64,000 nucleotides of DNA, taken from NCBI GenBank assembly GCA_963978545.1, contig OZ021724.1, forward strand, positions 95,091,792 to 95,155,791, read 5' to 3'. The notes beneath the pieces were generated by a model, which was not told the DNA's origin, searched no databases, and saw only the letters and a list, made by a program, of their open reading frames with translations. The stretch's first letter is position 1, and the number at the start of each line of letters is the position of its first letter. A program made the translations under genes and the position numbers. The stretch is from Linyphia triangularis. Its lineage: Eukaryota > Arthropoda > Arachnida > Araneae > Linyphiidae. This document shows, piece by piece, positions 1-10,719 of the stretch.

Positions 1-844
1 TCGGAACAGTATGAGAAAGTGTTTTCCTTCAGAACGTTCGATTTCCTATGAAAACAATGAGTAAAGTTTAATAACACATAAAATTATTAAATAGCTTCCA
101 CTACTAAATCACTAAAAATTCATTTTTGTCTAGATAAATCCTATATAAGGGCTTAAGGAAAAAAAAGATGGGGAAACAAGAATGAGTGGAGCTGGCAAAT
201 AAAAATTAACAGTGTGTAGAGGAACATCAATTTTAACTTCCTCAATTTTTACCTCTTCAATAATTATATTTTTTTACAATAATGCAAATTTAAACCACTA
301 AAGAAATAAAATCACAGAAAAAAAAAAAAAAAATCATTGCAAATTAAAAAAAAAAATGAAGTGCTTTAAGTATTAAAGTCATAGACGAAAATTGGGATTT
401 CTTGGTCTTGTAGAATTTCTTTTTTTATTGTTCAACTCGGAAATGAAGAAATAAATTAAATTTTTTGATTTAATAGTATTTATTTTTTAATTTTTTTTAT
501 TTTCTTGTTATTTGCAGAATTATCAAATACCTAGAAATTTCCATTTTCCATTCTTTCTCTGTAGTGAAATCTTAAAAGACATGAGAATTTCAAAACCTTT
601 GAGACTAATGAAATAAAAACTTGGATTATTTAAAACTTTTTATATTCTTATGGAAGTAGAATGCCTTAACAATTCAGTTTATGTAAAGGTTGACAAAAAC
701 ATAAAGTTATTTATTCTATTGGGCTCGATCATGGAAAACAAATTCTCTTAGTATAGAAATTTGTCTGACATTATTTAAGAGACAAAATCTTTTTATTAAA
801 TGACTGATTCTAACAATTTTTTTTCCCTAACTGATTTAATTAAC
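1..844. other. AT-rich intron sequence, nothing recognised
   Basis: This lies in the intron that follows the 2645-2991 exon. I searched both strands for the missing CKK residues (the F-L-I-L-F-R-D type motif) and found none. Only poly-A/T runs are visible. Confidence 0.6.
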
Positions 845-2104
845 CAGGGGTCAAAGTGACAAAATAAGAATATATAGGATTTTTTCAAAAAAAATATAGG
901 ACAATATAAAACATCAAATAACTGCACATAGTTGCTACTGAACTTCAAAATTAACTCGTTATACATTTATATACTCGTTATATTGAATTTAAGAGAATAG
1001 AAAATACACCTTTAAAAAAATGAAATCGCCTGATCCTGAATACGTGATCCGTTATTGCCTCAATATTCCATCCCTAAATCAAGTTTTATTAATTACATTA
1101 TTCGCAATCATAAGTCTTTTGTTTTCAGCATTTTTAACTGTTCCAATTTCTTTAAGTATTTTTGTATCCCTGTTTGCAGTCTTTTGTTGATTCAGATTTA
1201 CTGTTCAGTGTCGGCTGGATTGGCGGCGAAAAGTGTGAGATTTATCGCCGAATGTGGCGAACCTGGCACTTGGCTTTAAAGCAACCCTAGTGATCATTTG
1301 GATTTGACAACACAACGTATTGACGTAATTTTCAATTTTGGCGATTTTTATGAAAAAATCGTGGCTAATATTCCGAATCCGGTACGAATTCTGCGCGAAG
1401 GCGATTTTCGCCAAAAAATGGCAGCCCTGCCATTTTTTAAGAGCAAGATAACTAACTGCCTAAGGTTGCCATAATTTGGAGTGGTTTGATGTAAACAATT
1501 CGCGGCGCAGAATCCGTACAGGATTCGGAATAAAAAAATCGCCATCCGACATCATACAGTAAATCTTAACCCTTTTGTTTCCTTTATCAATTATTGACTG
1601 AGCACTCAAAATGTTCTTTAGTAGTCCTGCAAGTTAATCCCAAGTTGTTTTTATCCGTTTTTCCCGAGGCAGAGTTTTGTTGTTGCATCTCTCTCTCTGC
1701 ATTATGGCCAATTAATTTATTACGTTGGAGGAGAAATCAGATCAGAAATTCAAGACCGATTGTTATGGAAATGTTCACATGTTTACAACTCCCACCGGTC
1801 CAGTAGAGTTGAGTTGTAGGTTATGCAGCACGTGACGTCACAAGAGATAAAACGCCGCGCCGCCCTTGCAAACATCGTTTTTGTCAGGTCTTTTTCACCT
1901 ACGATCGCGCCAAAGAATCCGAAATATTAAAAAATGACAACAAACGGCGCCGTTATTACGAATTAGAAGAAAATATAGATCGAATCAATGTAGAAATATA
2001 GGATATATAGGACAATTGTAAAATATAGGACAATATAGGACGTTTTTACCGATTTTTAAAAATATATAGGATTTATAGGACATATAGGACGTCTGCGACC
2101 CCTG
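845..2104. mobile_element. hAT-like non-autonomous element, CAGGGGTC ends
   Basis: The element starts CAGGGGTC (845) and ends GACCCCTG (2104). The 7-base direct repeat AATTAAC touches both ends (838-844 and 2105-2111), close to a hAT 8 bp duplication. Near both ends are many ATATAGGA motifs (about 871-905 and 1998-2090), as expected of subterminal transposase-binding repeats. Inside is an inverted pair (ATTCCGAATCC at about 1371 against GGATTCGGAAT at about 1521). No transposase reading frame is seen. Confidence 0.7.
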
Positions 2105-2644
2105 AATTAACTGATCAATTCACATCTCAGCCAATGGATATTAGGCTAGCAATTATTCTAAACCTCCCCATTAACAGCCTAGCAGCCAATAATAATCTAC
2201 CATTAAATGGAATATTGAAAGAATATATTTGTTCAGCCAATCACAAACAAGAATTTAAATTTTCCACATACTACATTAATTGAGACATCACTGTGCATAA
2301 GGACGAAAACTATAAAATTAAGATTGAAGAAAATCTTTCATATTGCCAAAAATTTTTAATTAATAAATAAATAATAAACTAATTCAAATCAGAATAAACA
2401 GAAGATATTGGATGTGAATGCATAAATTCACATTAATTTTTTAAATGAATAAATTTTGAAAAGTAGTTTGCCGCATATATTGCTGATCGAAATGTTTTTA
2501 ATATTTAAAATTAGATGCAAACACCAGGCACAAGCTGACAATAGAAACTGCTCTATGTTAATGCATATAAAAGATTTATATTAAAAACTTTATTTTTATG
2601 GGTTATATTATTTCCCTCTTAACTCAACTAACAGTATAACTCAC
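2105..2644. other. AT-rich intron sequence, nothing recognised
   Basis: Lies between the hAT-like element and the donor side of the CKK exon. No coding, repeat or RNA signal was seen. Confidence 0.6.
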
Positions 2645-2991
2645 CTCAATCACCTTCCTCTTTGTCTCGGAGTTCACTGCACCAGCCAGTACTGTGTTGA
2701 CTGCATTCGTAACAATCCCTCTGTTGGACTTGGTAGAGGGCTTGACGAACAATTTGGGACCGGTGTACTCGGAGGGGGCCCATGCGGACGACACGGTGGA
2801 GCTGGAGTCTGAGAGGCCGTCGCTGGGGGTGCTACGGTTTCGCTGGGCTCCTAGCATCCCGTGGAGCAGTCCACTTTGCCCTTGGGGAGGGTAAGAAGTG
2901 GGGGAAAGGGGAGATGAGTAGGGGTAGTTGCGGCCACGGAGGGGGGAGGAGGAGTAGCCGTGCTCCGAGGAGACATCGTCAGGGTACCCAC
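2645..2991 (-). CDS. Patronin: Patronin exon, start of CKK domain (residues 1449-1564; gene runs off left edge)
   Basis: 347 bases, in phase 1 and out phase 0; acceptor CTTCCCCTCAG, donor ATTGAG|GTGAGT. The first half is Ser/Pro/Tyr-rich (GYPDDVSSEHGYSSSPLRGR) with TPSDGLSDSSSTVSSA before the CKK. CKK begins EYTGPKLFVKPSTKSNRGIV (1523) and ends with AVNSETKRKVIE, matching the Y-T-G-P-K-L-x-x-x-P-x-x-K-S-N and L-A-G-x-V-N motifs. About 42 of roughly 125 CKK residues are here; the remainder is not visible in positions 1-2644, so the last exon or exons lie outside. The exon is strikingly GC-rich compared with its surroundings. Confidence 0.96.
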
Positions 2992-3598
2992 CTGAGGGGA
3001 AGAGATGCGAAAAGTTGATTAAGGAGATTTTTGGTTGTTTATATAAGCTGTATTTTATTGATTAATTATAACACTTCATCATTACGCCATTTCAAATCTA
3101 CTGCACAAAATTATCAATTTATTATTACACTGTTTTGCATAATTTCAATCATCATACTTATTATTTCAATAAATTAAAACAAAAATAAACTAAAATATAG
3201 TTTAAAAAATGTTTCTTTTATTATTGTACTTTATAACACAATTATAACTGTGTTTTGTGTTGAATCATTTTAAAACTTCAAATTAAAATGTATGCAATTT
3301 CAATAGCATTCATTCCTTCAATAGTTCTTCATTAAAATAACAATATTTTACTGTCTTCTGCATGAGATTGGCAAAGGAAGGGTAACAAAAGAAATATCAA
3401 AGAAAATTATACGCTAATAACATGGTGTACAATAAAAAAAACTGTGTAACAACCGATAGTACCTTTGAGAATAATTGACTCGTATATTACTTAATATAAA
3501 ACAAACTTAGTATGTTTAGTAATGTTTAAGAATTCTATATTGAATAATTGTTTTGTAGGAAATTTAAATCTTTTATTAATGCCAAATTATTACTAACC

Positions 3599-4799
3599 CA
3601 GGGCTGCCACAGCTTAATAGCATTAAAAATAGTTGCTTTAGTAGCCTCGAATGTAAAAAATAGTATCCTCAAATACTAAAATTAATAGCATGGCAATTCT
3701 AAAAAACTATATTTTGAACTAGCTGCGTGGTTGTACGTTGCAGAAACCTGTCATTGTGTATAGGTCCTAGCTTTTAACACTTCTCGTGAAAATTTCTGAG
3801 CTGTATGTCAATTAGAAGTGGATTTGTAAAAAATTAATTAACAAAAGTAATAAAGACTACATACATTTTTTTCATTCTGTTTATTAAAAGTTTAATTAGC
3901 TGGCTAAAACTACTCATGTTGAAAATTTCAGAGCTCTATTCCTGTTAAGTCATTTTGTAAAAAATTAATCAAAAATAATCAATAACATGCTCGCTGAAAG
4001 ATTCAAGCAAAAGATCGTTTCACTTGCTAATAGATTAATTGCAATATAATCTTTTAGCAGATGAAACAATCTTCTATATAAATATATATATATTTATATA
4101 CCCCCGTTAATACAGTAACACTATTCCCCCCCCCCCCCTTCTGAGAATATTTTAACAACAGGGTGCTTGTCAAAAGTTTAATTAGAAGGTCAAAACAACT
4201 TCTATTGAAAATCACATGTTCTTTAAAAAAAAAAAAAAAAACTCGCAGTGTGCTGGACTTTTGTTGTATGATATCAGAATAAAAGAATAAGTCACGTGAC
4301 CCAAAGTTCTGGTTTCTAGTTCAAAATTACAAAAAAAAAATCACTTCCGTGATAACGTCAGAGGGGTGTGCCTGCGTTAGGGGGTCAAGTGATCGTTAGG
4401 TTTTGGTTTGATCTGAATGCCGTTTATGTAACTTTTGAAATATGCATCGCAAAAGTTACAGTGATTCACAAGAGAACCAATAAAAGCAGAAAACAAAAGA
4501 AGTTCTCTAGAAGAAAAACATTCAATCTTCTTCAGTTCAGATTCAATCAAGCTCTGTATGTGCAACATCATTGGTGGATGCCACAGACCAATAGAATGGA
4601 GACCGCCTACTTTTGACGTCATGACCAAACTTAAGTTTAATACTTACGTTGTAAATTAAAATACAAATACGATTATTTTCCAAAAACTGTCGCCGAATAT
4701 TTGAAAAAGTAGCAATATTAGCTGAAAAAGTAGCTTTTAGGCCAATTTTGGCAAAAAAAGTCGCCATAGTAGCAGTTTTAGTAGCCTGTGGCAGCCCTG
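3599..4799. mobile_element. TIR element, CAGGGCTGCCACAG ends
   Basis: A perfect 14-base inverted repeat, CAGGGCTGCCACAG at the left and CTGTGGCAGCCCTG at the right, bounds 1,201 bases in the intron between two Patronin exons. Related phrases (TTTAGTAGCC) occur just inside both ends. No matching target duplication is visible (TACTAACC against CTATCCCT). The ends suggest the hAT superfamily; this is inference. Two ~80-codon overlapping frames at 4368-4628 look fortuitous. Confidence 0.65.
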
Positions 4800-4936
4800 C
4801 TATCCCTTATGCAAAGACAAAGAGGATTTCCAAAATTAGGGAAATTGAGTACTTCAAATCCACCATCATTAGACATTTGAAATAAATACAGGATATCCAA
4901 CATTTTAAAATATGCACCCTTGTCTAAAAGCAATAC

Positions 4937-5067
4937 CTGCAAGATTATACTGCGACCCCCTTCCACTACCAACAGGAGAATCAAGGGAAGAAGGCGAAGA
5001 CATATTTTGATTACGGTTATTGGATGACTGACCACTTCTTTGCCTGGGTCGTGTGACTGATGCAGAC
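4937..5067 (-). CDS. Patronin: Patronin exon, basic Ser-rich pre-CKK linker (residues 1405-1449)
   Basis: 131 bases, in phase 2 and out phase 1; acceptor TTGTTTACAG, donor TTGCAG|GTATTG. It encodes SASVTRPRQRSGQSSNNRNQ, then NMSSPSSLDSPVGSGRGSQY. A basic, Ser/Pro-rich linker ahead of CKK is usual in the family. Assigned by splice signals and phase, with the RPR motif as weak support. Confidence 0.87.
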
Positions 5068-5196
5068 CTGTAAACAAAACAAGCAATGAGTCGATAAGAA
5101 ATTCAAGAACCGAAATACTGAAGACTTTTTATGTAATATAACCACAAAATACTCTTTTAAATAAGTGTATGGGATTGTTGAGTTATAGCTCTCAAA

Positions 5197-5442
5197 TGAA
5201 GGGCCACGGCAAAGAAGGATCCGAGTCCAATATTTTTGAAATCAATGATTTCAAGCCATCTGCAAGGTTATAGAAGATAGTTTAACTATGTGGAGTGCTG
5301 TGGCAAATAAATATCATAGTATGTGATTTTTCGAGTGACTAATTACCTCTACCCTGATACAAGCCTTGAGATTATAAACTTTAAATTAGCTTTTCTGGGG
5401 AATTGAGAAAAATGACTGATCGTTCTTTGCCATAGCCCTTCA
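5197..5442. mobile_element. Short MITE-like inverted-repeat element
   Basis: TGAAGGGCCACGGCAAAGAA at the left faces TTCTTTGCCATAGCCCTTCA at the right, an imperfect inverted repeat of about 25 bases around 246 bases. No clear target duplication and no coding content. Confidence 0.5.
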
Positions 5443-5965
5443 AATATTAGATAAGATTTGAGAATGGCAAAGCCAAGCTACTTAGTTTGTGAGCCAATTT
5501 TACATCTCATACCAAGATATACAGCCCATGGCATATTAAACAGTGCGGTGGCTTTACAGAAAACCAGACAGTCTGATAGGGGGACAGTGCAGAAGTCTTC
5601 AAACTTTCACAAATGTTAAATAGGTTTAAAATTTCAATAAGTTCTTTTAAGTATTATTTTTACTATGCTATGCAGAAAGAAAATAACCCAAAAATATATG
5701 CTGCTGCATATGACAATGAGCAGTCTATCATACATATGCACTTATAATGGCCATAGCAATTTTTGTTGTTGTATAATTGACAGTTACTTTAACTACCATC
5801 AAAAGAATTCATAAGCGTACACCCAGACACCAGAGATGATTTCTTGACATTTTTACTGCATTTCTGTTGCATGAAAAAAACCTAAAACTTTTAATGGCAA
5901 GAATTTTAATTTGTAAATATTATATTTTATTTACTTGATCATTTAGAAGGTTGTTTTCAGATTAT

Positions 5966-6123
5966 CTGGCGCCGTCAGCAACACGAGGGCTATAATGCGT
6001 CGAAACATTCGTCATTAGACAAGCCAACATACATTTACAAACACCCATGCCTAACATGGGACTCGAACCCGCAACCTTGCGGTCTAGAAGCTAGCAAGCT
6101 AACCACTATACCGTTTGGTCGGA
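5966..6123 (-). repeat. tRNA-derived SINE, copy 1
   Basis: On the minus strand a tRNA-like head carries an A box (TAGTGGTTAGCTTGCTAG) and a B box (GGGTTCGAGTCCC), followed by an unrelated body of about 80 bases. The acceptor stem does not close well and there is no CCA, so I read it as a SINE head, not a tRNA gene. Confidence 0.65.
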
Positions 6124-6427
6124 TACTTGATCACTTAAGATACTGTTATAATAAATATTTTCTAATCACTTGTACGGAATTAATTTTTTATAAAAATGTA
6201 TTACAAAATCTGGAAACTAGGTAAGTTAATTTGGATCAATATTACCCTATAAACAGTACAGCTTTATACATGCTTTTTCCAGTCATATGCTGGAATATGA
6301 TCAACTTAGCCTAATACAAGCTTCACATTTAGAAAATTTATGGGCACTACTGATATTTGTTCACAAGACAATACTACCCTTTAAAACAACCAAATCCTTC
6401 ATCAAAATTACCACAGTGGTTAGGTAC

Positions 6428-6601
6428 CTGGATTTTGACCGTGTCATTGTTCTGCTGCTTGTTTCCTCTCTCCCCCTTCCGCCACCAGATGGCGCCCCCT
6501 CCTCCTCTTCTGCTGCTTTCCTTTGCCTGTACTGTTCCAGGATGAGTTGACGACGAAGCTTCTCTTCTTCTTTTTTCTTCTCCTGCTGCTCTTGTTTCTG
6601 C
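6428..6601 (-). CDS. Patronin: Patronin exon, charged helix continued (residues 1347-1405)
   Basis: 174 bases, phase 2 at both ends; acceptor TCGTCTTATAG, donor TCCAG|GTACCT. It encodes a Gln/Lys/Glu-rich helix leading to KLRRQLILEQYRQRKAAEEE, which matches the R-x-x-I-M-E-Q-Y-R-x-K-K segment of CAMSAPs. A Gly-rich hinge (GAPSGGGRGREE) and a basic Ser/Thr tail (SSRTMTRSKS) follow. Being phase 2 on both sides and a multiple of three, this exon could be skipped without a frameshift. Confidence 0.93.
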
Positions 6602-6689
6602 CTATAAGACGAAGGAATTTCGGGTTTTAAGTTAATTATTTTTACACTACGAAATGCAGAAAATTTTATGTTGCAAATCTGTATATATT

Positions 6690-7428
6690 AGGGTGGTTCA
6701 AAATTTTTAATTTTTTTATTTTTGAAACGCATGAGGTGAAAAAAGTTGATACACATCTTGTTAAGAAAAACTGTAAAAATAAATAAATAAATAATATCTT
6801 TCGATCGCTCATTCTCCTCGAAGTTTGGAGAAAATATAAAAAATAATAATTTTTTTAATTTTTTTTTTAAATTTCTAAAAGTAATATATTTCAAAGGCAA
6901 TAGATTGCAATGCGTAGTGAAAGGGTGGTATAACACAGGAAAACACTATTTTATGCATTTTTAAAACATATATTAATAATTAAAAATACTCAAAAGTAAA
7001 ATTTTTTGTAAAAAATAATGATTTCTCTGTAAAATGGGTACTAATACTATTTCTTACATTTAAAAAAAAAAAAATGCTATTATTCATTTGGTTCACTTTT
7101 TTCTCGAACTTTCTATTCCAGTGATGCCCTTTGAAGGAAACTTTTGTAGAAAAGTCGGGTATTATGGATCTTTTTTTTAAAAAAGTGTAATCCAAATGTC
7201 TTTTGCGTCAGCGACACCCACTTTTTGCCTTGTCTCTCTAAATAAGCGTTTCACAGCTTGTGAGTGACAAGGAAACAAGTCAAAGTCTGATTTCAATGGT
7301 CCCTAGAAGCACAGAAATACTGGCTAATTTCGCCAGACCTAGGCCAATCCCGATGTGGAACGTTGTGAATCGGTCGCTGAAAATACTATTAGCCAATCTC
7401 ACCCGATGGAAGAATAAGTCATTTTGAT
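6690..7428. mobile_element. Partial copy of the AGGGTGGTTC long-TIR element (left end)
   Basis: It starts AGGGTGGTTC and is homologous for about 740 bases to 24428-25200, through the shared phrase GGAACGTTGTGAATCGGTCG near its end. It lacks the right-hand inverted repeat and the coding part. Lies in the intron between two Patronin exons. Confidence 0.75.
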
Positions 7429-7443
7429 AGGATACATGTATCA

Positions 7444-7554
7444 AGGCGATCATGTATTGTTTATCATTGATTCAAAACTGAGAACATACTATATTTTGTT
7501 TGGGTATAGTATGTTTTCAGTTTTGTGTAACTGGTAAACGATAAATGATCACCT
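7444..7554. repeat. Long near-perfect hairpin
   Basis: Two arms of about 50 bases pair around an 11-base loop. The inner 20 bases (AAAACTGAGAACATACTATA, 7474-7493) pair with 7505-7524 with a single G:T difference, and the outer arms match with several mismatches. It abuts the end of the partial long-TIR element. It could be a small palindromic MITE or a microRNA-like hairpin; nothing here decides. Confidence 0.6.
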
Positions 7555-7769
7555 TCTCACAGTGTTCTACGGTAATACTAAGAACCAAGTCATTAAGTGG
7601 CAGGTAAAAATTCCTATTTTTCCTGAAATCATATAATTACAGAATCCTAAACAAATAACGGATATTCAGCAAGTATAAAATAAAGGAATTGTGTGTTATT
7701 CTCTCTCAAAGAAAACATTATTTCAGTTAAATATTTTTGTGGGCACAATTATAAAGGAAAGAGTGTCTA

Positions 7770-7905
7770 CAGGGTTCCCACTCAAATTGCAGAATGAAAA
7801 TCAATGACTTTAAAGGACCTAAATAACATTTTTAAGTACTTTTGAAAATTTGTTTTCAGGCATCATGTCTATATATATATTTTTAATAAAGTACAGTCTA
7901 TTTTT
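7770..7905. mobile_element. Truncated left end of the CAGGGTTCCCAC element family
   Basis: CAGGGTTCCCACTCAAAT followed by about 130 bases homologous to 8274-8410, including the shared TTTTCAGGCATCATGTCTAT. No right end follows, so it is a fragment. Confidence 0.65.
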
Positions 7906-8111
7906 TAATGTCCCAAACTTAATGTGATCCTTGAATTGTTGTTGAATTGATACAATAAAATGATTAAGGTGGCAAAAACAAATCGCATTTCAGAAAAATT
8001 CAATGTCTAGTTGATTTTTGGGGTACATATTTTATGGTTAGGTGAAACATATTCATTTTTTAATGCTATTTTTTATTTCTAAACTTTGGAGTGACTAATT
8101 ATAAAATATAC

Positions 8112-8239
8112 CTTTCCTCTTCTTTTTTCCTCATATATTCCTGCTGTTTTTCATTCTTCTTTTGTTCTTGCTCCGCTCTACGTCTTAACGACATCATCAT
8201 AATCATTTCTTTTCTCCTAGTCATTTCTAGTTCCTTGTC
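8112..8239 (-). CDS. Patronin: Patronin exon, charged helix (residues 1305-1347)
   Basis: 128 bases, in phase 0 and out phase 2; acceptor ATTTTTTACAG, donor GAAAG|GTATAT. It encodes DKELEMTRRKEMIMMMSLRR, then a Gln/Lys/Glu-rich run. This matches the E-M-x-x-R-K-E-x-I-x-M-M-S-L-x-R-R coiled coil upstream of CKK in CAMSAPs, implicated there in microtubule regulation. Copies of one inverted-repeat element family lie on both sides (7770 and 8274). Confidence 0.94.
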
Positions 8240-8273
8240 CTGTAAAAAATATAAATATGTTGAGATTTAAGAA

Positions 8274-8690
8274 CAGGGTTCCCACTCAAATCGCAGAATG
8301 AAAATTAATGACTTTTCAATGACTTTTAAGTACCCAATTAATGTTTTTAAGGACCTTTGAGAATTTGTTTTCAGGCATCATGTCTATAAATAAATTTTTA
8401 ATAAAGTATATTCTACCAGATAAGTTACAAGTTAGCGCATGCAAAATACAAATATGTCAGCGAATTCCGATACGGTGCGGATAAGTGGCGGTCAAGAAGG
8501 GATAACAAGTCTGAGTTGCATTTTATGAATTGGGCAGTTGGGCACAAAAATTAAAGACTTTTAAGGACCTAAAAGCATTTTCAAGGACTTTTAAGCACCT
8601 CTAAGCATTTTCAAGTACTTTCAAGGCCTTGAAAACGAACTGAAAAATATTAAGCACTTTTAATGACTTTCAATGACCGTGGGAACGCTG
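8274..8690. mobile_element. hAT-like MITE, CAGGGTTCCCAC ends
   Basis: 417 bases bounded by CAGGGTTCCCAC at the left and GTGGGAACGCTG at the right (one mismatch in the inverted repeat). AAGAA lies directly outside both ends. Inside are repeated AAGGACTTTTAAGCACCT-like phrases. Starts only 34 bases from the acceptor of a Patronin exon (8112-8239). Confidence 0.65.
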
Positions 8691-10719
8691 AAGAATTATT
8701 TTTGAAGAACATTTAAGAACTAATTATATTTTGTTTACAATTTTGAATGTAAAAGAAATGACAAATTAAAAATATAAACCATAAATATGCAGATTTATTT
8801 TAAGCTACACAGTTTTTAGACTACAAATTTCAGATATAAATATGCAGCATATTCAACTGTAGATGTTGTCTAGACAGATACAATCCTTATATTTTTAGGA
8901 TGAATTAATGCTTATACAATAAGTCACTGCCATTTTATTTTGGTTAATGATGTAATGGATAATATAAGTTATAATAGTTAATAGAGGTAAAGTCCCAAAA
9001 TATCTTATAAGAAAATAATTCATCAGTCATCTTAAGCATCAGTATTTGGGGTTAAGTTAATGATTTAGTATCTATCTATTGGAATAGTTCCCTACCAGAT
9101 AGTCTGGATAATGGCAATCACTACAGGAACAAGACTTGTTATTTTAGAATAAGGATGTATGCTGGAAATCAAAATCCAAAAAGGTTACAATATCGCAAAA
9201 TTAGTTGTCCCTTATGGAAAATGTGACAAGTTTCATTTCCATAGCAACAGACAAAGCTAGACAAGGTGGCGAGAGGTATTCCTGTGATAGACAAACCAGA
9301 GAAAAAGCAGTAGCCAATGCATAAATATTTTATTGGAAATACTTTCAGATGTGAAGCTATAGCAAAGTGATGTATAACTTTAAGTCGAAGCATAAATTTA
9401 GTCCAAGTTCTTGCAACTGCATTTTCAAAAGTAGTTCAGAGATGGAAACACTTATAAGTTGGTCCTACCACAGAAAACTCTATATAAAGTTGAAAATACA
9501 AAAGAGTACAGCAAAGTTAGAAAAATCAAAAGCAAAATCCTTTAACAATGTTTCAAATAACAGCATACTAGTAATTGATAATGAGTAGTCTTCATGCTGT
9601 TGCCTGGCTTGCAAATACAACATGTGGACAAACATGTAAACAATACGTTTTATAAATTACCAATTATTTAGGGGGGGGGGGGAATAAAACTGTAGCATTC
9701 CATCGATACCAACAAAAATTATAGAAAAGGTACCATTAAAAAAGATACCTGCGATATATTTGATGAAGAATTCAAGTTACAACAACACTGGCATCCTTTT
9801 TGAATAATAAAATAAACAACTCACAATTGATCACAATGATCAGGAAAAAATTTTACTAAGAGTAACCAAATAATTGGCTGTAGATAACCTAATAACAGCA
9901 ACAGGTTTAACATTTGACACGTCAGAGACCAGAAGTGATTATTGGAACTCTGATATGAATTACTTGCAATTCTTATATCCCAAGCCATACTCGAAATGGC
10001 TCTGTATATGTGTGATAACAACCCACCCTATTATGTGCGATATTCAAGTAATACAAAAAGCCAATGGTGATTTGAAAACATGCTTACAAACACAGCATGC
10101 AGTAAGTGGTTTTGATATAGTATTCATCCCTTTATGGACCAGGAAAAATTCTTGGTTCCTACAGAATGGGGATGGTGCTTCAAAGGCAACATGTTGACCC
10201 CAAATACCAATGATCAACCTGTTGAGGCAGATAATGCATGTATACTGCTCACATGGGTTTAATTCTCAACTGTGGTCAGGCAATGGGAAGGTCACACCAG
10301 CATGAAGGTTGAAGAAAACAGATGTTGAAATTATTCAATTATACGCTTAGTCCTGCTATATTATCTGATTTAAAAAGCTCATAGCTTTTAGCACCTGTCA
10401 TTACCTAATATAAAATTTAATAGCTTTGACTTGCGTATAAACATTAATTTATAATAAAGTGGTAGGACTGTGTTTGTCTGAGACACATTAAACCCCCCCC
10501 CCCAAAAAAAAAACCCCTGCAACTTCCAACGTGCAAATCTAAATAATTGCCCAATTGCATTCATAGAAAGCAAAAAACGCTAAACTCTATGAGGCCATGC
10601 AATCCCAAGATTTTCTGCTTATTATTCCATGAGATTTACTTAAACTTTTATATAACTTTTAGCTTTCAAATATAAGATTTGTTTTTTCTTAAAATAAATA
10701 ATAAATAGTTTCAACTCAC
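8691..10719. other. Intron sequence, nothing recognised
   Basis: AT-rich with a G run at about 9672 and a C/A run at about 10493. The short open frames at about 9821-10197 show no coding character that I recognise. Confidence 0.55.

Noticed and set aside
1..2644. Rest of the CKK domain of Patronin
   Set aside because: Looked for the F-L-I-L-F-R-D and later CKK motifs on the minus strand; only AT-rich sequence and a transposon were found.
6041..6123. Possible functional tRNA gene on the minus strand
   Set aside because: A and B boxes are present, but the stems do not close properly and an unrelated SINE body follows; similar heads occur at 28.2 and 33.3 kb.
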